Assembly (NCBI RefSeq): GCF_009749465.1
Contig: NZ_WBIS01000001.1
Location: forward strand, 310,001 to 374,000
Direction: 5' to 3'
DNA from: Agromyces terreus
GTDB taxonomy: Bacteria; Actinomycetota; Actinomycetes; Actinomycetales; Microbacteriaceae
Length of the DNA: 64,000 bases
Part shown: positions 1-7,552 of the stretch, piece after piece
Position numbering within the stretch: position 1 is the stretch's first letter
How the letters are laid out: each line of letters begins with the position of its first letter
Notes under the pieces: generated by a model
Told to the model about the DNA's origin: nothing
Databases searched by the model: none
The model's input: only the letters and a program-made list of their open reading frames with translations
Program-made: the position numbers and the translations under genes

Positions 1-163
1 GACTGCGCTCGAAGACGTTGACCGAGTCGATCTGCAGGAGGCCGAGACGATCGAGCACACCGCCGACCTGGCGTGTGCCGGCCGACGTCGAGCCCGGGCG
101 GCCGAACCCCTGCGCGGCGAGTGCGATGCGGCGTGCGAGCTGAGGACTGACGGTGTCGACCAT
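1..163 (-). CDS. Winged-helix DNA glycosylase, YcaQ/AlkZ-like family (N-terminal fragment)
   Basis: Only the first 54 codons are in the window; the gene continues off the left edge. The start is the ATG whose complement lies at 161-163, and the protein begins MVDTVSPQLARRIALAAQG. The stretch that follows, with RQVGGVLDRLGLLQIDSVNV, matches the N-terminus of the YcaQ/AlkX/AlkZ family, a winged-helix fold that includes interstrand-crosslink DNA glycosylases. The catalytic part is not visible, so the family is inferred from this N-terminus alone. It is divergent from the AI-2E family gene, with 76 bases between the two starts. Confidence 0.7.
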   Translation of the reverse strand, partial: MVDTVSPQLARRIALAAQGFGRPGSTSAGTRQVGGVLDRLGLLQIDSVNVFERS

Positions 164-227
164 GGTTCCAGCACCGTACCGCCGGCCGCCGACACGATCG
201 CATGCCGGTCGGCGCATGGCCCCCGCC

Positions 228-233
228 TAGACT
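228..233 (+). promoter_or_regulatory. Leaderless -10 element TAGACT
   Basis: TAGACT ends seven bases before the ATG at 240, so transcription would begin at or next to the start codon. No Shine-Dalgarno sequence is present. The same spacing recurs at about twenty genes in this window. Confidence 0.55.
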
Positions 234-239
234 GGAGCG

Positions 240-1469
240 ATGGGCCAGGGTCGGGGCAGGTTCGTCGGCAGGAGACGCGCGATCGAGCGCGCGCCCGAGC
301 AGCGGGCCGCGGCGCAGCCGCCCTCCGGCGCCGACGACGAGGTCCGGGCCGCCGTGCCCTACGGCATGCGCCTCGCCGCGGCCTGGTCGTGGCGGCTGCT
401 CCTCGTCGGCGGCGTCATCGCGGTCGCGATCTTCCTCATCATCCAGCTTCGCTACATCGTCATCCCGATGCTCGTCGCGGTGCTCATCTCGGCGCTCCTC
501 GTGCCGTTCTCGAGCCTGCTGCAGCGGCACCGCTGGCCGAAGTGGCTCGCGATCACGGTCTCGATGCTGAGCGCGCTCGCGGTCGTCGGCGGGCTCCTGA
601 CGCTGGGCATCTGGCAGATCGTCCGAGGGTCCGACGAGCTCGCGGCCCAGTCGGTCGTGGCCTGGAACGAGTTCCGCGCATGGCTGACCGACGGGCCCCT
701 GCACTTCAGCGAGGCGCAGCTGAACGGCTTCGCCGACCAGATCGTGTCGGCCGTGCAGGCCGAGAGCGGCGTCCTCGTCAGCGGCGCGCTGTCGGTCGGC
801 TCGACCGTGGGGCACTTCCTCGCGGGCACGCTGCTCGCGCTGTTCGCCACGCTCTTCATCCTGATCGACGGCCGGGGCATCTGGGCCTGGGTCGTCCGGG
901 TGTTCCCGCGTCGGGCGCGGGCCGCCGTCGACGGCGCCGGGCTCGCCGGATGGGTCACGCTGCAGAACTTCGTCAAGGTGCAGATCCTCGTCGCCACCAT
1001 CGACGCCGTCGGCATCGGGCTCGGCGCGTTCCTCCTGCAGGTGCCGCTCGCGGTGCCCATCGCGATCCTCGTGTTCCTCGGGTCGTTCATCCCGATCGTC
1101 GGCGCCGTCGTCACGGGTGCGCTCGCGGTCTTCGTCGCACTCGTCTACAACGGCTTCTGGCCGGCCGTCATCATGCTCGCGGTCGTACTGCTCGTGCAGC
1201 AGGTCGAGGGCCACGTGCTGCAGCCGCTCATCATGGGCACCGCGGTCAAGGTGCATCCGCTCGGGGTCGTGCTCGCGGTCGCGGCGGGCTCGTTCCTCGC
1301 GGGCATCCCGGGCGCCCTGTTCGCCGTGCCGATCGCGGCCGTCCTCAACGTCATGGTCAACTTCGTCGCCGGCGGCACCTGGAAGCAGTCCGCGGGCCCA
1401 CCGGTCGTGCCGAGCTCGCCGCTCTGGCGAACCGTGCCGCAACGTCCCGGCTACCAACGAGGAGAATGA
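240..1469 (+). CDS. AI-2E family transporter (PerM/YdiK-type membrane protein)
   Basis: This 409-residue polytopic membrane protein belongs to the AI-2E family exporter (PF01594) group. After a basic cytoplasmic N-terminus of about 55 residues come paired helices (starting near WSWRLLLVGG), a soluble central loop, and the C-terminal helices. The family-typical motif HPLGVVLAVAAGSFLAGIPG sits near residues 340-360. Known members export autoinducer-2 or act as Na+/H+ antiporters, and the substrate here cannot be read from sequence. The ATG at 240 is chosen because a -10 element lies at leaderless spacing. The ilvA ribosome-binding site lies inside its 3' end, so the two genes are probably co-transcribed. 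Confidence 0.88.
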   Translation: MGQGRGRFVGRRRAIERAPEQRAAAQPPSGADDEVRAAVPYGMRLAAAWSWRLLLVGGVIAVAIFLIIQLRYIVIPMLVAVLISALLVPFSSLLQRHRWPKWLAITVSMLSALAVVGGLLTLGIWQIVRGSDELAAQSVVAWNEFRAWLTDGPLHFSEAQLNGFADQIVSAVQAESGVLVSGALSVGSTVGHFLAGTLLALFATLFILIDGRGIWAWVVRVFPRRARAAVDGAGLAGWVTLQNFVKVQILVATIDAVGIGLGAFLLQVPLAVPIAILVFLGSFIPIVGAVVTGALAVFVALVYNGFWPAVIMLAVVLLVQQVEGHVLQPLIMGTAVKVHPLGVVLAVAAGSFLAGIPGALFAVPIAAVLNVMVNFVAGGTWKQSAGPPVVPSSPLWRTVPQRPGYQRGE

Positions 1470-1473
1470 ACGC

Positions 1474-2712
1474 GTGATCAGCACCATCCCCGGGCCCACC
1501 CTCGCGGACTTCGAACGTGCCCGCAGCATCGTGCAGGCCGTCGCCCGGCACACCCCCATGGAGTCGTCGCGCTTCCTCGCGAACGTCGTGGGCGCCCCCG
1601 TGCACCTCAAGTGCGAGAACCTGCAGCGCACGGGTTCCTACAAGCTCCGCGGCGCGTACCACCGCCTCTCGTCGTTGAGCGTGGCCGAGCGCGAGCGGGG
1701 CGTCGTCGCGGCATCCGCCGGCAATCACGCCCAGGGCGTGGCCTACGCCGCGCGCGAGCTCGGCATCCGCGCGACCATCTACATGCCCGTCGGGGTCGCG
1801 CTGCCGAAGCTCGACGCCACGCGGGCGTACGGGGCCGACGTCGTGCTCCAGGGCGACTCGATCGGGGAGACCCTCGAAGCGGCGCAGGCGTTCTCGAACG
1901 AGACGGGCGCGGTGATCATCCCGCCGTTCGACCACGGCGACGTCATCGCCGGCCAGGGCACGCTCGGGCTCGAGATCCTCGACGACGTGCCGGATGCCGC
2001 GACCTTCGTCGTGCCCATCGGCGGCGGCGGCCTCGCCGCGGGCGTCGCGAGCGCGATCAAGCAGCGGGCGGCTCTCGAGGGCCGAACGGTTCGGGTCATC
2101 GGGGTGCAGGCCGCGAACGCCTCGCCCTACGTGCCCTCGCTCGCGGCCGGACACCCGGTGCAGGTGCCCGTCGTGCCGACGATCGCCGACGGCATCGCGG
2201 TCTACCGCCCCGGCGACCTGACGTTCGAGGTGATCCGCGCCGCCGTCGACGAGGTCATCACCGTCAGCGACGACGACATCGCGCGAGCCCTCCTCGTGCT
2301 GCTCGAACGGGCCAAGCTCGTGGTCGAGCCCGCCGGTGCCGTCTCCGTCGCCGCCCTGCTCGGCGGGCAGGTCTCCTCCGAGGGACCGATCGTCGCGCTG
2401 CTGTCGGGTGGCAACATCGATCCGCTGCTCATGCAGCGCGTGATCGCGCACGGGCTCGCGGCATCCGACCGCTACCTCACGCTCGAGATCGGCCTGCCCG
2501 ACCGCCCCGGACAGCTCGCGCGCATCGCCGAGCTCCTCGCCGAGGCGAACGCGAACGTCATCGAGGTGCTGCACACCCGGCACGGCTCGGGACTGCAGAT
2601 CTCGGAGGTCGCGCTGCGGCTGTCGGTCGAGACCCGCGGGCCTGCGCACCGCGCGCTCGTGGTCGACGTGCTGCGCCGGGCCGGATACGAACCGCGGCTC
2701 GTCGCCGAATAG
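1474..2712 (+). CDS. ilvA: Threonine ammonia-lyase with C-terminal ACT domain
   Basis: This PLP enzyme deaminates L-threonine to 2-oxobutanoate, feeding isoleucine synthesis or threonine breakdown. The 412-residue product has the fold-type II catalytic domain with the PLP lysine at about K57 in RTGSYKLRGAY, the phosphate-binding glycine run PIGGGGLAAG near residue 182, and one ACT regulatory domain from about residue 331. The single ACT domain marks the short form rather than the two-ACT biosynthetic form. The GTG at 1474 is chosen because GAGGAG at 1459-1464 is well placed and the nearby ATG at 1466 runs into a stop after three codons. It follows the AI-2E gene by four bases. Confidence 0.95.
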   Translation: MISTIPGPTLADFERARSIVQAVARHTPMESSRFLANVVGAPVHLKCENLQRTGSYKLRGAYHRLSSLSVAERERGVVAASAGNHAQGVAYAARELGIRATIYMPVGVALPKLDATRAYGADVVLQGDSIGETLEAAQAFSNETGAVIIPPFDHGDVIAGQGTLGLEILDDVPDAATFVVPIGGGGLAAGVASAIKQRAALEGRTVRVIGVQAANASPYVPSLAAGHPVQVPVVPTIADGIAVYRPGDLTFEVIRAAVDEVITVSDDDIARALLVLLERAKLVVEPAGAVSVAALLGGQVSSEGPIVALLSGGNIDPLLMQRVIAHGLAASDRYLTLEIGLPDRPGQLARIAELLAEANANVIEVLHTRHGSGLQISEVALRLSVETRGPAHRALVVDVLRRAGYEPRLVAE

Positions 2713-2727
2713 GGCGCCGCGCGCGAC

Positions 2728-2760
2728 GCGAACGGCCCGGCGGGAAGCCGGGCCGTTCGC
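2728..2760. terminator. Intergenic hairpin between convergent ilvA and greA
   Basis: A perfect 13-bp stem (2728-2740 with 2748-2760) encloses a 7-base loop. It sits between the 3' ends of ilvA (plus) and greA (minus), so it could terminate both. No long T-run is present, as is usual in this GC-rich genome. Confidence 0.75.
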
Positions 2761-2791
2761 GAGTGCAGCGGTGTGTGCGAGACGGGAGAGG

Positions 2792-3283
2792 CTACTGCCC
2801 GGCCCAGGTCTCGACGCCCGTGACCTCGACCGCGATCTCGCGGCCGTTGGGGGCGGTGTAGCTCGTCTTGTCGCCGACCTTGAGGCCGATGATCGCGGCG
2901 CCGAGCGGGCTCTGCTCGCTCCACACGTCGAGCTCGGAGTCGCCGGCGATCTCGCGGCTGCCGATGAGGAAGGTCTCTTCGTCGCCGGCGATGATCGCGG
3001 TGATGACCGTGCCGGCCTCGACGACGCCGGTCGACTCGGGAGCGTCGCCCACCTCGGCGTTGCGCAGCAGCTCCTTCAGCTGGCGGATGCGGGCCTCGAT
3101 CTTGCCCTGCTCGTCTTTCGCGGCGTGATAGCCGCCGTTCTCCTTGAGGTCGCCCTCTTCGCGGGCCGCTTCGATGCGCTTGGCGATCTCTTCTCGGCCC
3201 GTGGTCGAGAGCTGCTCGAGCTCGCCGGCGAGCCGGTCGTACGCATCCTGCGTGAGCCAGGTGACGGTGGCGTCCTGCGCCAT
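2792..3283 (-). CDS. greA: Transcription elongation factor GreA
   Basis: GreA rescues backtracked RNA polymerase by stimulating transcript cleavage in the secondary channel. The 163-residue product has the N-terminal coiled coil with the conserved acidic tip REEGDLKENGGYHAAKD (about residues 41-57) and the C-terminal FKBP-like domain ending in a globular strand region. Length is normal for the family. The ATG is preceded by GGAGGG with good spacing. DUF4307 lies upstream on the same strand with an 84-base gap, so greA may have its own promoter. The 3' end faces ilvA. Confidence 0.97.
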   Translation of the reverse strand: MAQDATVTWLTQDAYDRLAGELEQLSTTGREEIAKRIEAAREEGDLKENGGYHAAKDEQGKIEARIRQLKELLRNAEVGDAPESTGVVEAGTVITAIIAGDEETFLIGSREIAGDSELDVWSEQSPLGAAIIGLKVGDKTSYTAPNGREIAVEVTGVETWAGQ

Positions 3284-3367
3284 GGTGCCCTCCTGCGGGT
3301 GACGCGCCGCGAAGACGCGTCCAGATAGACGTGACGCCCCGACGAGTGTCGAGGCGAATGACCCATG

Positions 3368-3796
3368 TTAGGTGAGCCAGCAGGTCGAAATCAAACCCGT
3401 CGCCGCATCCTGTGCGGTGCGCACGGTCTCGGTGAGGCTGCGGAGGTGGAGGTCGGATGCCGGGATCTCGACGACCCGCCAGCCGACGACCGTGAACTCG
3501 TCGTCGAGGGCCTTGATCGTGCAGGCGACCGTCTCGCCGGGGGGAGCGGACAGGGTCCACGTGACCTCGACGTTGCGTTCGTCGTTGTGCACGACGTGGC
3601 CCGTGTCGGTCGCCTGCACGTTCGCCTGCTGGCCGTCGAGCCCGGCCCAGACGACCCACGCGACGAGCACCACGGCGAACGCGACGCCCGCGACGACCAG
3701 CATGACGAGGTCGCGCCTGCGGCGCTTGCGCGTGCGGCCGTAGCGCGTCGCCAACCGGTCTGGTTCGGCGGTCGGGGCTGCTGCGGGGGCGGGCAC
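3368..3796 (-). CDS. DUF4307 domain membrane-anchored protein
   Basis: This protein of about 142 residues is predicted to have one membrane helix (VMLVVAGVAFAVVLVAWVVW) after a short basic cytoplasmic segment containing RYGRTRKRRRR, followed by an extracytoplasmic beta-rich domain. The pattern, including DDEFTVVGWRVVEIP and the closing TCW, matches the actinobacterial family DUF4307, whose function is unknown. The reading frame extends to a TTG at 3838, but the GTG at 3796 has GAGGA upstream at good spacing and is preferred. It lies directly upstream of greA on the same strand and is divergent from the next small membrane protein gene. Confidence 0.8.
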   Translation of the reverse strand: MPAPAAAPTAEPDRLATRYGRTRKRRRRDLVMLVVAGVAFAVVLVAWVVWAGLDGQQANVQATDTGHVVHNDERNVEVTWTLSAPPGETVACTIKALDDEFTVVGWRVVEIPASDLHLRSLTETVRTAQDAATGLISTCWLT

Positions 3797-3822
3797 TCGG
3801 ATTCCTCGGAAGTCGGATCGTC

Positions 3823-3828
3823 TAGGAT
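3823..3828 (+). promoter_or_regulatory. Candidate -10 element TAGGAT
   Basis: TAGGAT lies in the divergent region between DUF4307 and the small membrane protein gene. Transcription from about 3835 would give a leader of roughly 55 bases before the mini-ORF at 3889. No convincing -35 box was seen. Confidence 0.4.
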
Positions 3829-3888
3829 TGCAACTCAAGCCTAACCCGCGCCGTGACGCCGAAATTCGCGGTGAGAGAGAGTTCTTCG

Positions 3889-3933
3889 ATGCGCTCCGTG
3901 TCCGTCAGCCCCAACCGTCGGTCGACCCTGTGA
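3889..3933 (+). other. Possible 14-codon leader ORF overlapping the next start (GTGA)
   Basis: ATG at 3889 follows a GAGAGAGAG purine run and encodes MRSVSVSPNRRSTL, then stops at TGA 3931-3933. That stop overlaps the proposed GTG start of the membrane protein at 3930 as GTGA, the classic arrangement for translational coupling. The peptide has no run of a single amino acid, so it is more likely a ribosome-delivery device than an attenuator. Its translation is inferred, not shown. Confidence 0.35.
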
Positions 3934-4310
3934 GCGCCACGACCGTCCTGCTCTCTGCTCCGATCGGCATCGCCTCCCTCGTCGGGTCCGAAGACCAGGA
4001 GTTCGACCCGAACACGGTCACCCCCGGCGTGTGGGGCTTCGTCATCACCTTCGGCGTCATGATCGCCGTGACGCTGCTCGTCATCGACATGACGCGGCGC
4101 ATCCGCCGCACCAACTACCGCGCCGAGGTCCGCGAGGAGCTCGCGCGCGAGATGGCCGAGAACGAGCGCATCGACGCCGAGCGGGCCGCCTCCGACCGGC
4201 CGGGCGCCGATCGGCCCGGCGGCGATGGGTCCGGCGCCGACGGGCGCGACGGCGGCGCGACGGATGCCTCGGGCCGGTCCGACGGCGACGAGACTGCGCG
4301 CGGCGACTGA
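3930..4310 (+). CDS. Small single-pass membrane protein, function unknown
   Basis: The product, of about 126 residues, has a short N-terminal segment, the sequence EDQEFDPNTVTPGVWGF, one strong transmembrane helix (GFVITFGVMIAVTLLVIDM), then a basic stretch RRIRRTNYRAEVREEL and a Gly/Asp-rich low-complexity tail. This layout is common among uncharacterised actinobacterial envelope proteins. The frame is open upstream to a TTG at 3828, but GTG 3930 is preferred because the upstream portion overlaps a promoter and a mini-ORF whose stop overlaps this GTG. No function is proposed. Confidence 0.65.
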   Translation: MSATTVLLSAPIGIASLVGSEDQEFDPNTVTPGVWGFVITFGVMIAVTLLVIDMTRRIRRTNYRAEVREELAREMAENERIDAERAASDRPGADRPGGDGSGADGRDGGATDASGRSDGDETARGD

Positions 4311-4407
4311 CCGCCGGTCGGGCCCGACGCCCACGCGCGAGGCCGTGCACGCGGCATCCGTTCGCACGTCCGATACCGCGCCAAACGGGCGGGCCGGCCC
4401 GGTTCGA

Positions 4408-5220
4408 TCAGCCCAGGTGGTACGCCGGGGCCATCGCGATGATGAGCGTCGCCGTCCAGTGGCACATGAACGCGAGCACCGTGCAGGTGTGGAAGATCTC
4501 GTGGAACCCGAACCGACCGGGCCAGGGATTCGGCTTCTTCAGCGCGTACGCGACCGCGCCGACCGAGTAGAGGAGCCCGCCGACCACGATGAGCACCATC
4601 ATCGCGACGCTCACGGCGAGCAGATCGCCGAGGTACATGACCGCCGCCCAGCCGAGCAGCAGGTAGAGGGGCACGTAGAGCCAACGCGGCGCCGTGATCC
4701 AGAAGACGCGGAAGCCGATGCCGAGGAGGGCCCCGCCCCACACGATGGCGAGCAGCAGCCAACCCTTCTCGGGCGGCAGCGCGAGGATCGCGAGCGGCGT
4801 GTACGTGCCCGCGATGAGCAGGAAGATGTTCGCGTGGTCGATGCGCTTCAGGAGGAGCTTCGTGCGCGGCTTCCAGTTGAAGCGGTGGTACAGCGCGGAG
4901 TTGCCGAAGAGCAGCATCGAGGTGAGGGTGAACACTGCGGACGCCCACTTCGCCGGCGCGCCCTCGGCGAGGACGATGAGCACGATGCCGGCGGCGATGG
5001 TGAACGGGAACGTGCCGGCGTGGATCCAACCGCGCCATGTGGGCTTGCTCTCTTCGGCGGGGTGCGAGATCGCGTCGTCGAGCAGGGGGATGTTCGGCAG
5101 ATCGGGCCCGTGCTCGTCGCGTGAGATCGAGGCGTCGGCCGTGTCGGCGGGAGCGACGGGCCGGGTCAGCTCGTGCGCGAGATCGTCGGAATCACGGCGG
5201 CGGTCGGGGCTCATGGTCAC
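4408..5220 (-). CDS. Hemolysin III / PAQR family membrane protein (TrhA-like)
   Basis: A seven-helix membrane protein of about 270 residues. The hallmark residues of the family are visible: SALYHRFNW after helix 2, the KRIDHANIFLLIAGTYTP motif around helix 3, and the terminal HEIFHTCTVLAFMCHW helix that supplies metal-binding histidines. The cytoplasmic N-terminal tail of about 65 acidic residues is longer than in most relatives. Despite the name, bacterial members are generally thought to act in membrane homeostasis, and there is no reason here to call it a toxin. GTG 5220 and ATG 5214 are both possible starts. Convergent with the preceding small membrane protein gene. Confidence 0.9.
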   Translation of the reverse strand: MTMSPDRRRDSDDLAHELTRPVAPADTADASISRDEHGPDLPNIPLLDDAISHPAEESKPTWRGWIHAGTFPFTIAAGIVLIVLAEGAPAKWASAVFTLTSMLLFGNSALYHRFNWKPRTKLLLKRIDHANIFLLIAGTYTPLAILALPPEKGWLLLAIVWGGALLGIGFRVFWITAPRWLYVPLYLLLGWAAVMYLGDLLAVSVAMMVLIVVGGLLYSVGAVAYALKKPNPWPGRFGFHEIFHTCTVLAFMCHWTATLIIAMAPAYHLG

Positions 5221-5275
5221 AGCGTACGGGCAGGCGGGTCACGGACGGCTGTGAGTGTGCGGGTCCTCGGCGCGG

Positions 5276-5281
5276 TAGTGT
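5276..5281 (+). promoter_or_regulatory. Leaderless -10 element TAGTGT for the cis-prenyltransferase
   Basis: TAGTGT ends seven bases before the GTG at 5288. No ribosome-binding site precedes that GTG, which fits leaderless translation. Confidence 0.55.
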
Positions 5282-5287
5282 AGCGGC

Positions 5288-6073
5288 GTGCAATCCAGCG
5301 ATCAGCCCCTCGGTCGCGGCATCCTCTACCGCCTCTACGAGCGTCGGCTGCGACGTGGGCTCGAGCCCGCCGCGCTGCCCCGGCACGTCGCGATGATCAT
5401 CGACGGGAACCGCCGCTGGGCCAAGCAGCTCGGCTACGACACGGCGGCGCACGGCCACCGCGCGGGCGCCGCGAAGATGCGCGAGTTCCTCGAGTGGTGC
5501 GACGAGCTCGGCATCGAGGTCGTCACCCTCTACCTGCTCTCGAGCGACAACCTCGGCAACCGGGCGCCCGAAGAGCTCTCCGCCCTCATCGAGATCATCG
5601 CCGAGCTCGCGGAGGAGCTCTCGCACTACCGCGACTGGCGCGTGCAGCACGTCGGCTCCGATGCGGGCCTGCCCGAGCCGCTCGTGGCCGCGCTCGACGC
5701 GGCGGAGCACCGCACCGCCGACAAGCGCGGACTGCACGTGAACCTCGCGGTCGGCTACGGCGGCCGCAAGGAGATCACCGACGCCATGCGATCGATCGTG
5801 GCCGCGCACCATGCCGAGGGCGGCAGCCTCGACGACCTCGCCGAACGGCTCACCCCCGACCTCATCGGCGAGCATCTCTACACCGGCGGGCAACCCGATC
5901 CCGACCTCGTCATCCGCACCTCGGGCGAGCAGCGTCTCAGCGACTTCATGCTCTGGCAGGCAGCCCACAGCGAGTTCTACTTCGTCGAGGCGCTCGGCCC
6001 CGACCTCCGGCAGGTCGACTTCCTGCGGGCCATCCGCGACTACTCGCGCCGGAATCGGCGATTCGGCGGCTGA
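5288..6073 (+). CDS. uppS: Isoprenyl transferase (cis-prenyl diphosphate synthase)
   Basis: This enzyme condenses isopentenyl diphosphate units onto an allylic primer with cis geometry, making polyprenyl carriers for cell-wall synthesis. The 261-residue protein has the catalytic aspartate at D39 in MIIDGNRRWAKQ, the YLLSSDNLGNR segment and the signature RTSGEQRLSDFMLWQ near residue 211. Actinobacteria often carry both a short-chain (Z-FPP) and a long-chain (decaprenyl) paralog, and sequence reading alone does not say which one this is. GTG 5288 is preferred because a -10 element stands at leaderless distance. Confidence 0.93.
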   Translation: MQSSDQPLGRGILYRLYERRLRRGLEPAALPRHVAMIIDGNRRWAKQLGYDTAAHGHRAGAAKMREFLEWCDELGIEVVTLYLLSSDNLGNRAPEELSALIEIIAELAEELSHYRDWRVQHVGSDAGLPEPLVAALDAAEHRTADKRGLHVNLAVGYGGRKEITDAMRSIVAAHHAEGGSLDDLAERLTPDLIGEHLYTGGQPDPDLVIRTSGEQRLSDFMLWQAAHSEFYFVEALGPDLRQVDFLRAIRDYSRRNRRFGG

Positions 6074-6177
6074 GACCGGTCACACCGCAGCCGGCCCCGG
6101 TCTGCCAAGATAGCCGCGGAGCAGTCGGCACCCTCGGGGCAGGCGGCACCGTCGGAGCAGGTGCAAAGGAGGAACGG

Positions 6178-7299
6178 ATGGGCATCGACGCATTCGTCGA
6201 CGGATTCTCGGAAGAGCCCGGATACCTCGACTACGGCCGGTTCGGTCCGCTGTCGAAGGCCGCCGCCGAGGAGGGCAACGCGCTCACGCATGTGCTCGAG
6301 CGCGTGCGCCACGGCGGACTGGGCGTGTTCGCCGAGCAGGATGCCCGTGTCCGTCAAGCGGCATCGACCCTGACCGGGTTCCCGTCCGACCAGATCGTCT
6401 TCACCCCGAACACCACGAGCGGCCTCATGCACGCCATGTTCGGGCTCACCGGCAGCGTGCTGCTCTCGCCCGACGAGTTCCCGAGCGTGCCGATCGCCGC
6501 CGTGCGCGCTCAAGAGGCGCTGCACACCGTGCAGCCCGTGTGGCTCGAGACCGACCACGGCAAGGTCACCCCCGGCCAGATCCGCGAGCAGATCGAATCC
6601 GGTGCCGTCGCCGTCGCCGTCAGCCTCGTCGACTCCCGAACCGGGTACCTCTGCGACATCGAGGGCATTCGGCAGGTCATCGGCGACCGACTGCTGATCG
6701 TCGACGCCATCCAGGGATTCGGCGTCGTCGACGCACCATGGCAGGCCGCCGATGTCGTGGTGACGGGCGGCCAGAAGTGGTGCCGGTCGGGCTGGGGCAC
6801 CGGGTTCATGGCGCTCTCCGAGCGGGCGCTCGACCGGCTCACCCCGGTGTTCTCCGGATACTCGGGCACCGAGGAGGACGAACCGTGGGGCTTCGTGCCG
6901 CCGCCCGCGCAGAGCGCGAGGGCGTTCCGGATCACGAACCCCGACCCCATCGCCCAGTCCCGGTTCGCCGCCGGCATGGAGGAGGTCGCCGAGGTGGGCG
7001 TCTCCGCGGTCAACGCCGCCGTGGCCGAGAACGTCAGCCGCATCGTCGAACTCGCCGACGAGTTCGCGTTCGCCGTGGTCTCCTCGCGGAACGAGCACGA
7101 GCGCGCCGGCATCGTCGTCATCGAACCGCCGGAAGAGAGCCAGGTCACGCTGCTCACGGCGGCGCTGCACAACCACGGCGTGACCGCCACCACGCGGCTC
7201 GGCCAGGTGCGGCTCAGCGCGCACGCGGGAACCGGCACCGAGACGCTCGAGATGCTTCGCGCGGCGTTCATCTCGTTCGGCACGGTCGCGACGTACTGA
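6178..7299 (+). CDS. Class V-fold PLP-dependent aminotransferase-like enzyme
   Basis: The 374-residue product has the fold of class V aminotransferases and cysteine desulfurases. Visible features are FTPNTTSGLMHAMFG near residue 77, the aspartate-bearing strand LLIVDAIQGFG near residue 177 and the PLP lysine in TGGQKWCRSGWGTGFMA near residue 200. The tryptophan- and glycine-rich stretch after the lysine is typical of uncharacterised homologs named only by fold, and no substrate can be assigned. The ATG at 6178 is preceded by AAAGGAGG. It lies 104 bases after uppS on the same strand. Confidence 0.85.
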   Translation: MGIDAFVDGFSEEPGYLDYGRFGPLSKAAAEEGNALTHVLERVRHGGLGVFAEQDARVRQAASTLTGFPSDQIVFTPNTTSGLMHAMFGLTGSVLLSPDEFPSVPIAAVRAQEALHTVQPVWLETDHGKVTPGQIREQIESGAVAVAVSLVDSRTGYLCDIEGIRQVIGDRLLIVDAIQGFGVVDAPWQAADVVVTGGQKWCRSGWGTGFMALSERALDRLTPVFSGYSGTEEDEPWGFVPPPAQSARAFRITNPDPIAQSRFAAGMEEVAEVGVSAVNAAVAENVSRIVELADEFAFAVVSSRNEHERAGIVVIEPPEESQVTLLTAALHNHGVTATTRLGQVRLSAHAGTGTETLEMLRAAFISFGTVATY

Positions 7300-7552
7300 C
7301 GGCGGCCCGCGGCATCCGCCCCGCGCTCGTCGTGGACGGGTCGAGGCATCCGCCGCGGTCGCCGCGCGCGAATGTGAACACTGCGTGTCGTGGTGAGACG
7401 CGCCGCGTGTCGTTCGACCGGAATCCGCGACGCGGACGTAGCGTCACTCACATCGGGCAAGGTGCCCGAACGAGTCGGCTCGTGAAGCGCTCGTAGGAGG
7501 ATTCGCCGGCCGGCGCGAGAGCCGAGCGGAAACGCTCGGGGCAGGAGCGGTC
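7300..7552 (+). promoter_or_regulatory. Intergenic region upstream of phoH
   Basis: This 253-base gap holds no convincing ORF. A possible -10 hexamer TAGCGT is at 7439-7444, with only a weak -35 candidate upstream. The last 15 bases provide the AGGAG ribosome-binding site for phoH at about 7541. Confidence 0.35.

Noticed and set aside
4408-5220. Hemolysin III annotation read as a virulence toxin
   Set aside because: The protein is a seven-helix PAQR-family membrane protein; the family name is historical and nothing nearby suggests toxin function.
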